Assembly (NCBI GenBank): GCA_905212085.1
Contig: CAJMDF010000026.1
Coordinates: 1 to 27,765 of the forward strand
DNA length: 27,765 nucleotides
Direction: 5' to 3'
Origin: an uncultured Clostridium sp.
GTDB taxonomy: Bacteria; Cyanobacteriota; Vampirovibrionia; Gastranaerophilales; Gastranaerophilaceae
Part shown: in pieces, positions 1 to 7,025 of the stretch
Position numbering within the stretch: the first letter of the stretch is position 1
Layout: every line of letters starts with the position of its first letter
Translations under genes and position numbers: made by a program
Notes under the pieces: model-generated
What the model was told of the DNA's origin: nothing
Databases searched by the model: none
What the model saw: the letters and a program-made list of their open reading frames with translations, nothing else

Positions 1-146
1 GTTTTAGATTACACTTTATAATTCATTAGTTTAACTGTAATTTTTGGCTGTTATTAAGCAAATAATATTGCAAAACTAAAATAACTCACATTTTATTTTT
101 AGAAAAAGTATGATGGGATATAGATTTTTTATTAATATTTTAGGGA

Positions 147-1517
147 ATGAAAATTTGCCCTAAATTGTTTATAAATAATCATGTTATGGGAAAAAATGCC
201 GTTAATAATTTATTAAAAGCTCTGGGTGAAAATACAAAACTAAGTCAGGATTCTTTTAGTAATTATATTGCTTTCCATGGAATTGGCAGTGCTTATAATA
301 AGCGTTGGCTTGGGAATGTTGTACCATCGGATGTTTTAAAATTGTCCGTAAAACAAGCTGTAAATATTATTATGACGCTTGTCGAGAGTGGCGAATTTTG
401 TGAGATTTTCCCAGATGAGATAATAACTCCTAATTATGGTGATAATTGGGGACGTTTTGCAAATTATATTGAAATTAATGACAGAGCAATTGCAACTATG
501 GATAACGGTTGTACTTGCAGCGGAATTTTGAGTTGTATAAAACTTCTTTATGCAATTCCTCCTTCTGCAAATAGTTGGGCAAATTGCATTATTTTATCCC
601 AAGTTTGGCAGAATATTTATGGTGATGCCTATGAAAAAGGTCCTGTTGAAGAAAATTCCATATACGGACTAAGATTAAATACATCATATAGTGATAATGT
701 GATAGATTATTCTATTGCAGATAAAATTTCACCTGAACAACAATTAAAAGCGTTTGTAGATTTAGCTCATTTTCGGGGACTAAAAGTCGGATTTCGTCAT
801 GTAATTTCTGCAGATCAAATAAAAATCGCTAGAGATTATAAAGATGATGAAACTTTTGATTGGGGTAATCCTGAACATGTGGAAATTTATATAAATGAAT
901 GTGTAAAACTTATGGATTTAGGTTTTGAATGTATGTTTATAGATTCTGCAAAACATATTGGCGGTTATGATATGGAAAATTACACAGGGGTGGGTGCTTT
1001 ACCTGAATATCACCAGATGCAGTATATTTTGAATGAAATAAGATTACGATCAGCGAAAACTGATATTAGTTTTGTCGGAGAAAAAAGTTCTGATGATTTT
1101 GAAAGATTTAAAATGATGGGGCTGAATGCAGGGACTGATTATATTACCGGTGATAACTTTGATGCGGTCAAAGAATTATCCGCAAAATTGAGTTATTCAA
1201 GGGAATATGCTCCCGGAGTCGAAGTTACAAACGATAATTATATTGGCGGGCTTTCATATGAGCAAAAATTGAATAGAATTAATACGGCTCTTTTCGGGTT
1301 TTATCAAGCTAGTGATAAATTGCCAAGTTTTATGCAAATGGATGATTTGTTTCCGCTAAGATATGATACAAATACTCATCATCTTATGATGACTAATTCG
1401 TCATATTCTACGGATGGTAGTACTTTGAGCCATTGGGAAAATCTTTTTGCGAAAGATGATGGGAGATTATATAACAAATTAGTTGGAGAACTTTTTGCTT
1501 ATGCGTTAGGTATGTGA
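147..1517 (+). CDS. Alpha-amylase-superfamily (GH13-like) TIM-barrel protein
   Basis: A 456-residue protein that I read as a divergent alpha-amylase-type (beta/alpha)8 barrel. Seen: FIDSAKHIGGYD (Asp266) resembles GH13 region II, where the Asp is the nucleophile. FVGE follows 46 residues later (Glu312), at the place of the region III acid/base. GLKVGFRHVI lies upstream. The usual region IV Asn-His-Asp motif is not obvious, so activity and substrate are uncertain. There is no signal peptide, so it is probably cytoplasmic. The start is unsure: an AGGG lies only two bases before the ATG, which is too close for a normal Shine-Dalgarno, and Met14 is an alternative. The 146 bases upstream show no clear promoter. 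The small membrane-protein gene follows after 18 bases. The amylase-clan assignment is moderately sure; enzymatic activity is inference. Confidence 0.65.
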   Translation: MKICPKLFINNHVMGKNAVNNLLKALGENTKLSQDSFSNYIAFHGIGSAYNKRWLGNVVPSDVLKLSVKQAVNIIMTLVESGEFCEIFPDEIITPNYGDNWGRFANYIEINDRAIATMDNGCTCSGILSCIKLLYAIPPSANSWANCIILSQVWQNIYGDAYEKGPVEENSIYGLRLNTSYSDNVIDYSIADKISPEQQLKAFVDLAHFRGLKVGFRHVISADQIKIARDYKDDETFDWGNPEHVEIYINECVKLMDLGFECMFIDSAKHIGGYDMENYTGVGALPEYHQMQYILNEIRLRSAKTDISFVGEKSSDDFERFKMMGLNAGTDYITGDNFDAVKELSAKLSYSREYAPGVEVTNDNYIGGLSYEQKLNRINTALFGFYQASDKLPSFMQMDDLFPLRYDTNTHHLMMTNSSYSTDGSTLSHWENLFAKDDGRLYNKLVGELFAYALGM

Positions 1518-1535
1518 AAATTTAGGAGTTTAATT

Positions 1536-1784
1536 ATGGATAAAAATTTGAAAAGTATTTTAAAAGTTACTGTATATGCAGGTATTATGACAATTGGAAT
1601 TTTTGCTTTTTTAAGTTGTATGGCAAAACAACGAAAAAAGGATATGAAACATCGTATGATTTTGATAGCAAGACAAATTGATGCAGATATAATCAATACC
1701 CAAAGAAAAATTTCACCGAAATACCATGAAAAAAATCAAAGAAAATATGATGAATTATGGGGAAATGGGAACTTGAATAATTAA
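1536..1784 (+). CDS. Small single-pass membrane protein, unknown function
   Basis: An 82-residue protein with one hydrophobic segment at about residues 9-28 (VTVYAGIMTIGIFAFLSCM), followed by a very basic, charged helical tail. That charge pattern favours an N-out, C-in single-pass protein. An AGGAG lies seven bases before the ATG. It follows the amylase-like gene by 18 bases and is probably in the same transcript, which ends in the hairpin just after its stop codon. I recognise no family. The Cys near the end of the hydrophobic segment is not in a lipobox context. Real gene: likely. Function: unknown. Confidence 0.6.
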   Translation: MDKNLKSILKVTVYAGIMTIGIFAFLSCMAKQRKKDMKHRMILIARQIDADIINTQRKISPKYHEKNQRKYDELWGNGNLNN

Positions 1785-1786
1785 TA

Positions 1787-1816
1787 AAAAAATGCGTCAT
1801 ATTAGACGCATTTTTT
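1787..1816. terminator. Bidirectional intrinsic terminator
   Basis: A perfect 12-bp stem (1787-1798 with 1805-1816) around a 6-base loop. The core is TGCGTC/GACGCA flanked by A6 and T6, so it can terminate in both directions. It lies between the stop of the small membrane protein (+) and the stop of carbonic anhydrase (-) and serves both. Confidence 0.9.
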
Positions 1817-1819
1817 ATT

Positions 1820-2395
1820 TTATAAAAGGTTTACAAGTCCTGTTGAATGATCAAAATGACATTTTGCTATTCGCAATTTTTCATTTTTTACAGCTTCATT
1901 AATAATTACAGAATGTTTCATCAAATAATTTTCAACCCATTTTGTGTGTTCTTGAGCGAAGAAATTGTGACATGAGATATCTTCATCTTTATCAAGTACA
2001 GGGTATACACATTTAAGAATTGATGAAAAATCTTTCATAGGTTCAGGATAATGCTCTTTTGCGTATTTCATAACCCCGCAGTCATCGTGACCTAAAAGTA
2101 TCAAAAGCGGAACTTGCAGTTTTTTTACTGCATATTCAATGCTTTCGATAATGTTTGGTCCTGTAGTCATTCCTGCGACTCGAACAACAAATAATTCACC
2201 TATGCCGCAATCAAAAATAATTTCAGGCACGACTCTTGAATCAGAGCATGTAAGTACGCACGCATAAGGTTCTTGGTGAAATGCGTATTTTTGTAATGTT
2301 TCAAGACTCATATTTTTAGTTGTAGGAGTCCCGTTTACGAAATTTTTGTTTCCTTGTAATAATTTATCCAGTTCTTTTTGTGCTTTTTCTTTCAT
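1820..2395 (-). CDS. Beta-class carbonic anhydrase
   Basis: A 191-residue zinc enzyme interconverting CO2 and bicarbonate. Visible residues: CSDSR with Cys50, Asp52 and Arg54, and GHDDCG with His103 and Cys106. Together these give the complete Cys-His-Cys zinc site and the Asp-Arg dyad of beta-carbonic anhydrases. The VRVAG stretch after the first motif is also typical. Length is normal for the class. No signal peptide, so it is cytoplasmic, probably supplying bicarbonate for carboxylations. It is a single-gene unit. The start codon lies just after a good promoter with no Shine-Dalgarno, implying a leaderless message. Family is very sure; whether it corresponds to can or cynT is not decided. 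Confidence 0.95.
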   Translation of the reverse strand: MKEKAQKELDKLLQGNKNFVNGTPTTKNMSLETLQKYAFHQEPYACVLTCSDSRVVPEIIFDCGIGELFVVRVAGMTTGPNIIESIEYAVKKLQVPLLILLGHDDCGVMKYAKEHYPEPMKDFSSILKCVYPVLDKDEDISCHNFFAQEHTKWVENYLMKHSVIINEAVKNEKLRIAKCHFDHSTGLVNLL

Positions 2396-2402
2396 AAGTG
2401 AT

Positions 2403-2430
2403 ATTATAACTTATTTTATCTAAATTTCAA
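2403..2430 (-). promoter_or_regulatory. Promoter of carbonic anhydrase; leaderless start
   Basis: On the minus strand: TTGAAA (2430-2425), 16-bp spacer, TATAAT (2408-2403). The expected transcription start is at about 2396, one base before the ATG at 2395. No Shine-Dalgarno is present. Confidence 0.75.
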
Positions 2431-2468
2431 GTTGTTTAATAATATAAACTTATGGCTAATTTTGTTTA

Positions 2469-2497
2469 TGCTAGAATAGAAAAAGTGATTAGGAGAG
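2469..2497 (+). promoter_or_regulatory. Extended -10 promoter and RBS of the ArnT-like gene
   Basis: TGCTAGAAT (2469-2477) is an extended -10 element with no good -35. AGGAGAG (2491-2497) is a Shine-Dalgarno five bases before the ATG at 2503. An in-frame ATG at 2452 lies upstream of this promoter, so 2503 is the preferred start. Confidence 0.6.
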
Positions 2498-2502
2498 AAA
2501 TT

Positions 2503-4179
2503 ATGGAAAAAACGATAAATTTTATAAAGAAACATAGTGATTTATTCCTATTTTTAGGCTTATTACTTATTTGTTATTTTGTATTTTTCTTTAACATAGG
2601 TAATTATGCATTGATGGACGTTGATGAAACTCGTTACGTTTCAATGGCTAGAGATATGTTTCACAGCAAGGATTTTTTGACATTGTATTTGAACGGGGAA
2701 TACTTTTTTGAAAAACCGCCTCTTTATTTTTGGGGTGAATGTTTGTCTTTTGCAATTTTTGGAAAGATAAATGAATTTACTGCAAGATTTCCTGTTGCTT
2801 TGTATGGAACATTGTCTACTTTAATCGTTTATTTTACAGGTAAAAAGATTGTATCAAGAAGATTTGGATTTATTTCTGCCGTAATTCTTGCAACAACTCT
2901 TGAATTTGTAATGTTAGCTAAATTTGCAATATTAGATATTGTAGTTACGACTTGTGTTGGATTTTCTGTTATGTTTGGATTTTTGACACAGTTTGTTCAA
3001 GATAAAAATAAAAAATATTTCTGGTGGTTATTTTATATATTTTCAGGTTTGGCTGTTATGGCTAAGGGAATACCCGGGTTTGTAGTTCCTTTTGCAGTTA
3101 TGTTTTTTGTAACTATTGCAAACAAAACTTTTAAGCAGGTATTCAGACCGCAGTATATTTTACCGGGATTTTTATTATTCTTTTTAATTGTTCTTCCTTG
3201 GCATTTGATTATGTTTAAAATTCATGATCCTCTATTTTTTAGAGAATATATTATAAAACATCATTTGGAAAGATTTTTGAATTCCAATGAAATCAATAGA
3301 GAACAACCTTTTTATTTCTATTTTATCACTGTATTATGGGGATTAATTCCTTGGGTATTCTCTGCAATTGCTGTTGGAGTTACCAAACTTAAATCATTTA
3401 AAAAATTTGCTGTTGAGAATTTATCTGACAGACATAAATTTTTATTGTTTAACGTAATTGCATTTGCTGTTACAATGTTATTTTTCTCATCATCAAGCAC
3501 AAAGTTGATTACATATATTTTGCCTGTATATTTCTTTACGGCATTTATTATGGGTGCTTTGTGGGAAGGTTATATATTTGATGAAAAATATAAAAAGCCT
3601 GTAAATTTATCTGTTTATATTTTAGGCGGAATTTGTATTTTTGCTGGAATTGTAACTTGTTTTGCAAAATATGTTTTGCCTTCTCAAGTATATTCTGATT
3701 TACTTATCATAAAATGGTTTTGTATAAGTCTTGTAATTATTTTTGGTATTTCAAGTATTTTGTGTGCTGTGAAAAATTGCAGAAAAGGTGTATTTGCCTG
3801 CTATGCTTTGCTTGTAATAATTACTTCAGCATTCGGTACAAAACTATTTTATAATATGGACTATGAATTCGGGCAAAATGATTTAATGAAATTTGCAAAA
3901 TACGCAAAAGAAAATAACAAAAAAATTGTTGTTTTAAACAATGAACGTAAGTATTCTGTTTTATATTATTACGGTTCTCCTGTGGATAAAAACACAAAAA
4001 GCAGAGTGTATTTTATTTCTCAAAATGATGAGAATGAAATGGCAAAACTTGGCAGTATGCTTGATGACAGAGATGTTGTTGTAGTCGTGAGAGAAAAACA
4101 AATGCCGCAGGTAGACCAAACTCTCGATTTTGATATAATATTAGATGGAAGAAAGTATTCACTTGTGAAAGTTCATTAA
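2503..4179 (+). CDS. ArnT-like GT39/GT83-family membrane glycosyltransferase
   Basis: A 558-residue polytopic membrane protein. After a first membrane helix (about 13-33) comes MDVDETRY with Asp41 and Glu42, then FFEKPPLYFW (about 68-77). Both are hallmark periplasmic-loop motifs of the ArnT/PMT superfamily, which moves a sugar from a polyprenyl-phosphate carrier onto lipid A or protein. About ten further hydrophobic helices run to about residue 430, followed by a soluble C-terminal domain. Length matches ArnT (about 550). The acceptor cannot be told from sequence. The stop overlaps the next start (TAATG), so the YkgJ-like gene is translationally coupled. Superfamily is sure; specific aminoarabinose transfer is not supported by neighbours. 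Confidence 0.85.
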   Translation: MEKTINFIKKHSDLFLFLGLLLICYFVFFFNIGNYALMDVDETRYVSMARDMFHSKDFLTLYLNGEYFFEKPPLYFWGECLSFAIFGKINEFTARFPVALYGTLSTLIVYFTGKKIVSRRFGFISAVILATTLEFVMLAKFAILDIVVTTCVGFSVMFGFLTQFVQDKNKKYFWWLFYIFSGLAVMAKGIPGFVVPFAVMFFVTIANKTFKQVFRPQYILPGFLLFFLIVLPWHLIMFKIHDPLFFREYIIKHHLERFLNSNEINREQPFYFYFITVLWGLIPWVFSAIAVGVTKLKSFKKFAVENLSDRHKFLLFNVIAFAVTMLFFSSSSTKLITYILPVYFFTAFIMGALWEGYIFDEKYKKPVNLSVYILGGICIFAGIVTCFAKYVLPSQVYSDLLIIKWFCISLVIIFGISSILCAVKNCRKGVFACYALLVIITSAFGTKLFYNMDYEFGQNDLMKFAKYAKENNKKIVVLNNERKYSVLYYYGSPVDKNTKSRVYFISQNDENEMAKLGSMLDDRDVVVVVREKQMPQVDQTLDFDIILDGRKYSLVKVH

Positions 4180-4715
4180 TGTTAAAAAGATACGAAAAAT
4201 TTCTTGAAAAATTGGATAAACGTCTTGAACGTTATTTTGAAGAACAGTGCGAGTTTATAAAATGTAGGCCGGGCTGTTCTGCTTGTTGTGAAATCGGTCA
4301 ATATCCCTTTTCACGTCTTGAGTTGGAATATTTGATGTCAGGATTTGTAGAGCTTCCTTTTGGGGTAAAGCATAAAATAAAAGAAGAAATTAAACGATTG
4401 AAAAAAGAAAAGCCCAAATGGTATAAATGCCCGTTTTTAATCGATAATATGTGTTGTGTGTATAAATACCGCGGTATTGTCTGCAGAACTCACGGGCTTG
4501 CTTGGTATGATGAAGAAGCAGACAGAATAAGATTACCTTATTGCGTGAATGTTGGATTGAATTACAGTAAAGTATTCGACAGAGAAACAGGCGAAGTCCT
4601 TTTGCAAAACCCGATTAAAGAACGTTTGCGTATCGATACTATATTGAGAAGTCCTGAAGCAGAGCAATACGAGCTTGAATGCGGTGAAATAAGACCTTTA
4701 ATCGATTGGTTTTAA
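4179..4715 (+). CDS. YkgJ-family cysteine-cluster protein
   Basis: A 178-residue protein with a cysteine cluster CxxxxCxxxCxxCC (Cys24, 29, 33, 36, 37) and later CPFL...CC...CRTHGL. This is the pattern of the YkgJ/CxxCxxCC family, thought to bind zinc or an iron-sulfur cluster; its biochemical role is not established. The region before the cluster is a charged amphipathic helix. There is no signal peptide. The start codon shares one base with the stop of the ArnT-like gene, so the two are co-translated. The family is often found as an accessory gene in varied operons, so the pairing alone does not prove a shared pathway. Confidence 0.8.
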   Translation: MLKRYEKFLEKLDKRLERYFEEQCEFIKCRPGCSACCEIGQYPFSRLELEYLMSGFVELPFGVKHKIKEEIKRLKKEKPKWYKCPFLIDNMCCVYKYRGIVCRTHGLAWYDEEADRIRLPYCVNVGLNYSKVFDRETGEVLLQNPIKERLRIDTILRSPEAEQYELECGEIRPLIDWF

Positions 4716-4725
4716 ATTTTTTAGT

Positions 4726-4938
4726 TTATTTGTCTTCAACAAATTCAATTCTGTAACCAAGTTCTTTTAATATTAATTCAACATCTCTAATTGTAATAGT
4801 TTTTCTGGATATTTTTGATGAGAGATTGTTGCTATTGAATGTTGGATTATTAGTTTTTTCACTAATGATTTCACAAACTTTTTTAAAAGTTTGACCTTTT
4901 TTGGAAACAATACTATTAATTTCGTTTCTGATATTCAT
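4726..4938 (-). CDS. Small putative helix-turn-helix DNA-binding protein
   Basis: A 70-residue protein starting MNIRNEIN. The layout resembles a minimal XRE-type domain: FKKVCEIISEK, then SNNLSSKISRKTITIRDVELILKELGY, close to the familiar pattern of recognition helix followed by 'the helix that counts to the last aliphatic residues GY'. No toxin or second domain is present. An ATG three codons upstream (4947) overlaps a TATAAT box, so I prefer 4938, which would make the message leaderless. It diverges from the 87-residue gene at 5041, and a perfect 11-bp inverted repeat between them is a candidate autoregulatory operator. The HTH call is moderate, from pattern alone. Confidence 0.5.
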   Translation of the reverse strand: MNIRNEINSIVSKKGQTFKKVCEIISEKTNNPTFNSNNLSSKISRKTITIRDVELILKELGYRIEFVEDK

Positions 4939-4945
4939 AATAAAC

Positions 4946-5025
4946 ATTATAATTTTAGTTGCATTACAATGCTATATATGTTATTATTATGATATATAGC
5001 ATAATCTAATGAATTAAAGCATAAT
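4946..5025. promoter_or_regulatory. Divergent control region with 11-bp inverted repeat
   Basis: ATGCTATATAT (4969-4979) and its exact complement ATATATAGCAT (4992-5002) are separated by 12 bases. AGCATAAT also occurs twice, at 4998-5005 and 5018-5025, exactly 20 bases apart (about two helical turns). A minus-strand TATAAT (4951-4946) puts the start of transcription at about 4939. The left arm covers the -35 position of that promoter, which fits repression by the neighbouring HTH protein. AAAGGG just before 5041 is the RBS for the plus-strand gene. Confidence 0.5.
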
Positions 5026-5040
5026 AATGTAAAGGGATAT

Positions 5041-5304
5041 ATGGAAAATAAGGACAAATTAATACATCAAATACTTGCATTTGATTTGATTAAGCTGAAT
5101 AATGATTTAAAGCAATTTAACATTATTATTGCAGAATTTAGACAATACATCTCTAACACTGATTTTACACAGGATTTTTCAGAGGAATTCATACATACTT
5201 TTACTGATGTAGCTGTGTTACTGTCAAAAATAATTAATGCTATTGATGATTTTGAAAATAACTTAATCAAATTGGCAAATTCAATAAAAGATAAAGCGTC
5301 TTAA
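5041..5304 (+). CDS. Small all-helical protein, unknown function
   Basis: An 87-residue protein, predicted almost wholly alpha-helical and amphipathic, with no Cys, no membrane segment and no signal peptide. The ATG is preceded by AAAGGG at good spacing. It diverges from the small HTH gene across a shared palindrome, so the two may form a regulator-target pair. Its stop overlaps by three bases the stop of the convergent ion transporter. I recognise no family. A small coiled-coil partner or antitoxin-like protein is possible but nothing proves it. Confidence 0.5.
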   Translation: MENKDKLIHQILAFDLIKLNNDLKQFNIIIAEFRQYISNTDFTQDFSEEFIHTFTDVAVLLSKIINAIDDFENNLIKLANSIKDKAS

Positions 5305-6632
5305 TGCAAATATTTTACGTATAAATAAATTGAGCTAAGCAAAAGTGAAATAAAAGTGACAAGTGCACCGTATTTCATAAATCTCATAAATGAAATCGGA
5401 TGTCCTTTTGTTGCAGATGTTTCACTTACGATTACGTTTGCTGCTGCTCCTATGATAGTTAAATTCCCGCCAAGACATGCACCTAAAGATAGCGCCCACC
5501 AAAGCGGATGATGTCCTTCTCCTGCATAAGGCAGTGTGTGTTGAACTTGAGCGATTAAAGGTGCCATAGTCGCTGTATATGGAATGTTATCAACAATCCC
5601 TGATAGAATTCCGGATCCCCATAAAATAAACATTGTAGCTGCTGTCAGACTGCCTTGTGTGAATTGAATAAGTTTATCCGCTAAAAATGCTATTCCGCCG
5701 TTTGCTTCAAATCCGCCAATTATTATGAACAAACCTACAAAGAAAAATATTGTGAGCCATTCTACATCTCGATAAATTTCTTTTGGTTTTTCAAACAAAA
5801 GTAAAAAAGATGCACCTGTAACTGCAAATACATATGCAGGAATATGTGTCATATCATGTGTTACAAAACCTAAGATTACTAGTGCTAATGTAATCATTGA
5901 TCTTATCATTAGATTTTTATCCGTAATTGTTTTTGTATTATCAAGATTTGCAATATGTTCCATTTTTTCTTTAGTTGCTTTTAGGGATTTTCTGAACATA
6001 AATATCAAAATTCCAATACATACAATAAAGATTAGTGCAATAATCCCTGTAAGTTCGTTTACAAAATCCATGAAACTTAATCCTGCTTTTGCACCTATAA
6101 TAATGTTTGGAGGGTCACCGATTAATGTCGCTGTACCACCGATGTTTGAGGCAAGAACTTCTGTGATTAAAAAAGGTATAGGATCACATTCAAATTCTTT
6201 AGCTATGACAAATGTGACAGGCATGATGAGTACTACAGTTGTTACATTGTCCAAAAAAGCAGAGGCTATTGCTGTAAAAGCTGCCAGAGCAAATAAAACA
6301 AGTTTTGGGTGTCCTTTTGTAGCTTTTAAAATCTCCAGCGCCATCCATTTGAATACCCCGCTTCTGCTTGCTATATGCACAATAATCATCATACCGATAA
6401 GCAAGAATATAACTTCAAATTCTATATAATCAAAGACTGAACGTATGTAATTTCCTGTTTCAGGATTGATTTTTCCATGAAAAGGTAAAAGCCCCAAAAT
6501 CATTGTTAATGAAGCTCCGACAAGTGCAACTACTGATTTTTGAATTTTTTCTGTTGCAATAAAAATATAAGCAATCAAAAGGATTGCACCTGAGATAATC
6601 ATTCCGTGGTTTTGTACTAAATCACTTAACAT
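5301..6632 (-). CDS. ArsB/NhaD-type (SLC13-like) ion transporter
   Basis: A 443-residue integral membrane protein of the ion-transporter superfamily, with two homologous halves of several helices each. The motif SNIGGTATLIGDPPNIIIG in the first half, and its weaker echo GACLGGNLTIIGAAANVIV in the second, are diagnostic of ArsB/NhaD/P-protein carriers. Likely substrates are Na+/H+ (NhaD type), an organic anion, or arsenite; no ars genes are near, so arsenite is less likely. A start 18 codons upstream (6686) is open, but AAGGGG (6644-6639) six bases before the ATG at 6632, followed directly by a membrane helix, decides the start. It has its own promoter and a leader of about 100 bases. Superfamily is sure, substrate is not. 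Confidence 0.85.
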   Translation of the reverse strand: MLSDLVQNHGMIISGAILLIAYIFIATEKIQKSVVALVGASLTMILGLLPFHGKINPETGNYIRSVFDYIEFEVIFLLIGMMIIVHIASRSGVFKWMALEILKATKGHPKLVLFALAAFTAIASAFLDNVTTVVLIMPVTFVIAKEFECDPIPFLITEVLASNIGGTATLIGDPPNIIIGAKAGLSFMDFVNELTGIIALIFIVCIGILIFMFRKSLKATKEKMEHIANLDNTKTITDKNLMIRSMITLALVILGFVTHDMTHIPAYVFAVTGASFLLLFEKPKEIYRDVEWLTIFFFVGLFIIIGGFEANGGIAFLADKLIQFTQGSLTAATMFILWGSGILSGIVDNIPYTATMAPLIAQVQHTLPYAGEGHHPLWWALSLGACLGGNLTIIGAAANVIVSETSATKGHPISFMRFMKYGALVTFISLLLSSIYLYVKYLH

Positions 6633-6741
6633 AAATGTCCCCTTATAAAAAGTAAAGTAACCTTTTCTTTTTCGAATTGAACCCAAAAATTATCTGCACT
6701 CCAAAAAGAAAAACTTCCTGCAAACGGGTATTTTTTTGTTA

Positions 6742-6770
6742 AGTATACCATGAACATTAATTTGTGTAAA
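6742..6770 (-). promoter_or_regulatory. Promoter of the ArsB/NhaD-type transporter
   Basis: On the minus strand: TTTACA (6770-6765), 17-bp spacer ending in TGG, then TATACT (6747-6742), giving an extended -10. The predicted start is at about 6735, leaving a leader of about 103 bases before 6632. I recognise no known riboswitch in that leader. Confidence 0.75.
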
Positions 6771-6809
6771 AAATTGTAATAAAAGGGTAGCAGCGAATTA
6801 AAATATGAG

Positions 6810-6908
6810 TTATACTACAAATGTAGTATAATTTGTGTGGTATTTATTAATTTAACTTATATTGTTCTGTTTATTATAAACAGTAAATTATGCCGTCTAA
6901 ATGGCGTA
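6810..6908 (+). promoter_or_regulatory. 22-bp palindrome (TACA-N2-TGTA core) and leader hairpins upstream of the c-di-GMP enzyme
   Basis: This belongs to the 340-base gap 6687-7025. TTATACTACA (6810-6819) and TGTAGTATAA (6822-6831) form a perfect 10-bp inverted repeat with two bases between, and the core TACAnnTGTA matches BlaI/MecI/CopY-family operators. Its right end carries a plus-strand TATAAT (6827-6832). Two small hairpins follow: CTGTTTA/TAAACAG (6867-6883) and a 6-bp stem (6889-6894 with 6903-6908) trailed by T-rich sequence. If the promoter is real, the c-di-GMP gene has a leader of nearly 190 bases. I see nothing recognisable in the rest of the gap. Confidence 0.5.
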
Positions 6909-7025
6909 TTGTTTTTCATAGGAATTATTATAAAATAGTTTAAGGAATGTAAAACAAAACATCAAATTCGGCAAAAAAGATTTGTCAGTTGTTTTATAGA
7001 AAATGTGTGTAAGCAGGTGTAACTT

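Noticed and set aside
2452..2502. Longer N-terminus for the ArnT-like protein
   Set aside because: The upstream ATG lies before the extended -10 box and lacks an RBS, while 2503 has AGGAGAG at ideal spacing.
4726..5304. Classical toxin-antitoxin pair
   Set aside because: The genes diverge rather than form an operon, and neither shows toxin motifs (no RelE, HicA, PIN or Fic residues). Kept as an unknown regulator pair.
6632..6735. Known ion-sensing riboswitch in the leader of the ArsB/NhaD-type transporter
   Set aside because: The leader is about 100 bases and AT/T-rich, without conserved blocks that I can match to Na+, Li+, fluoride or c-di-AMP riboswitches.
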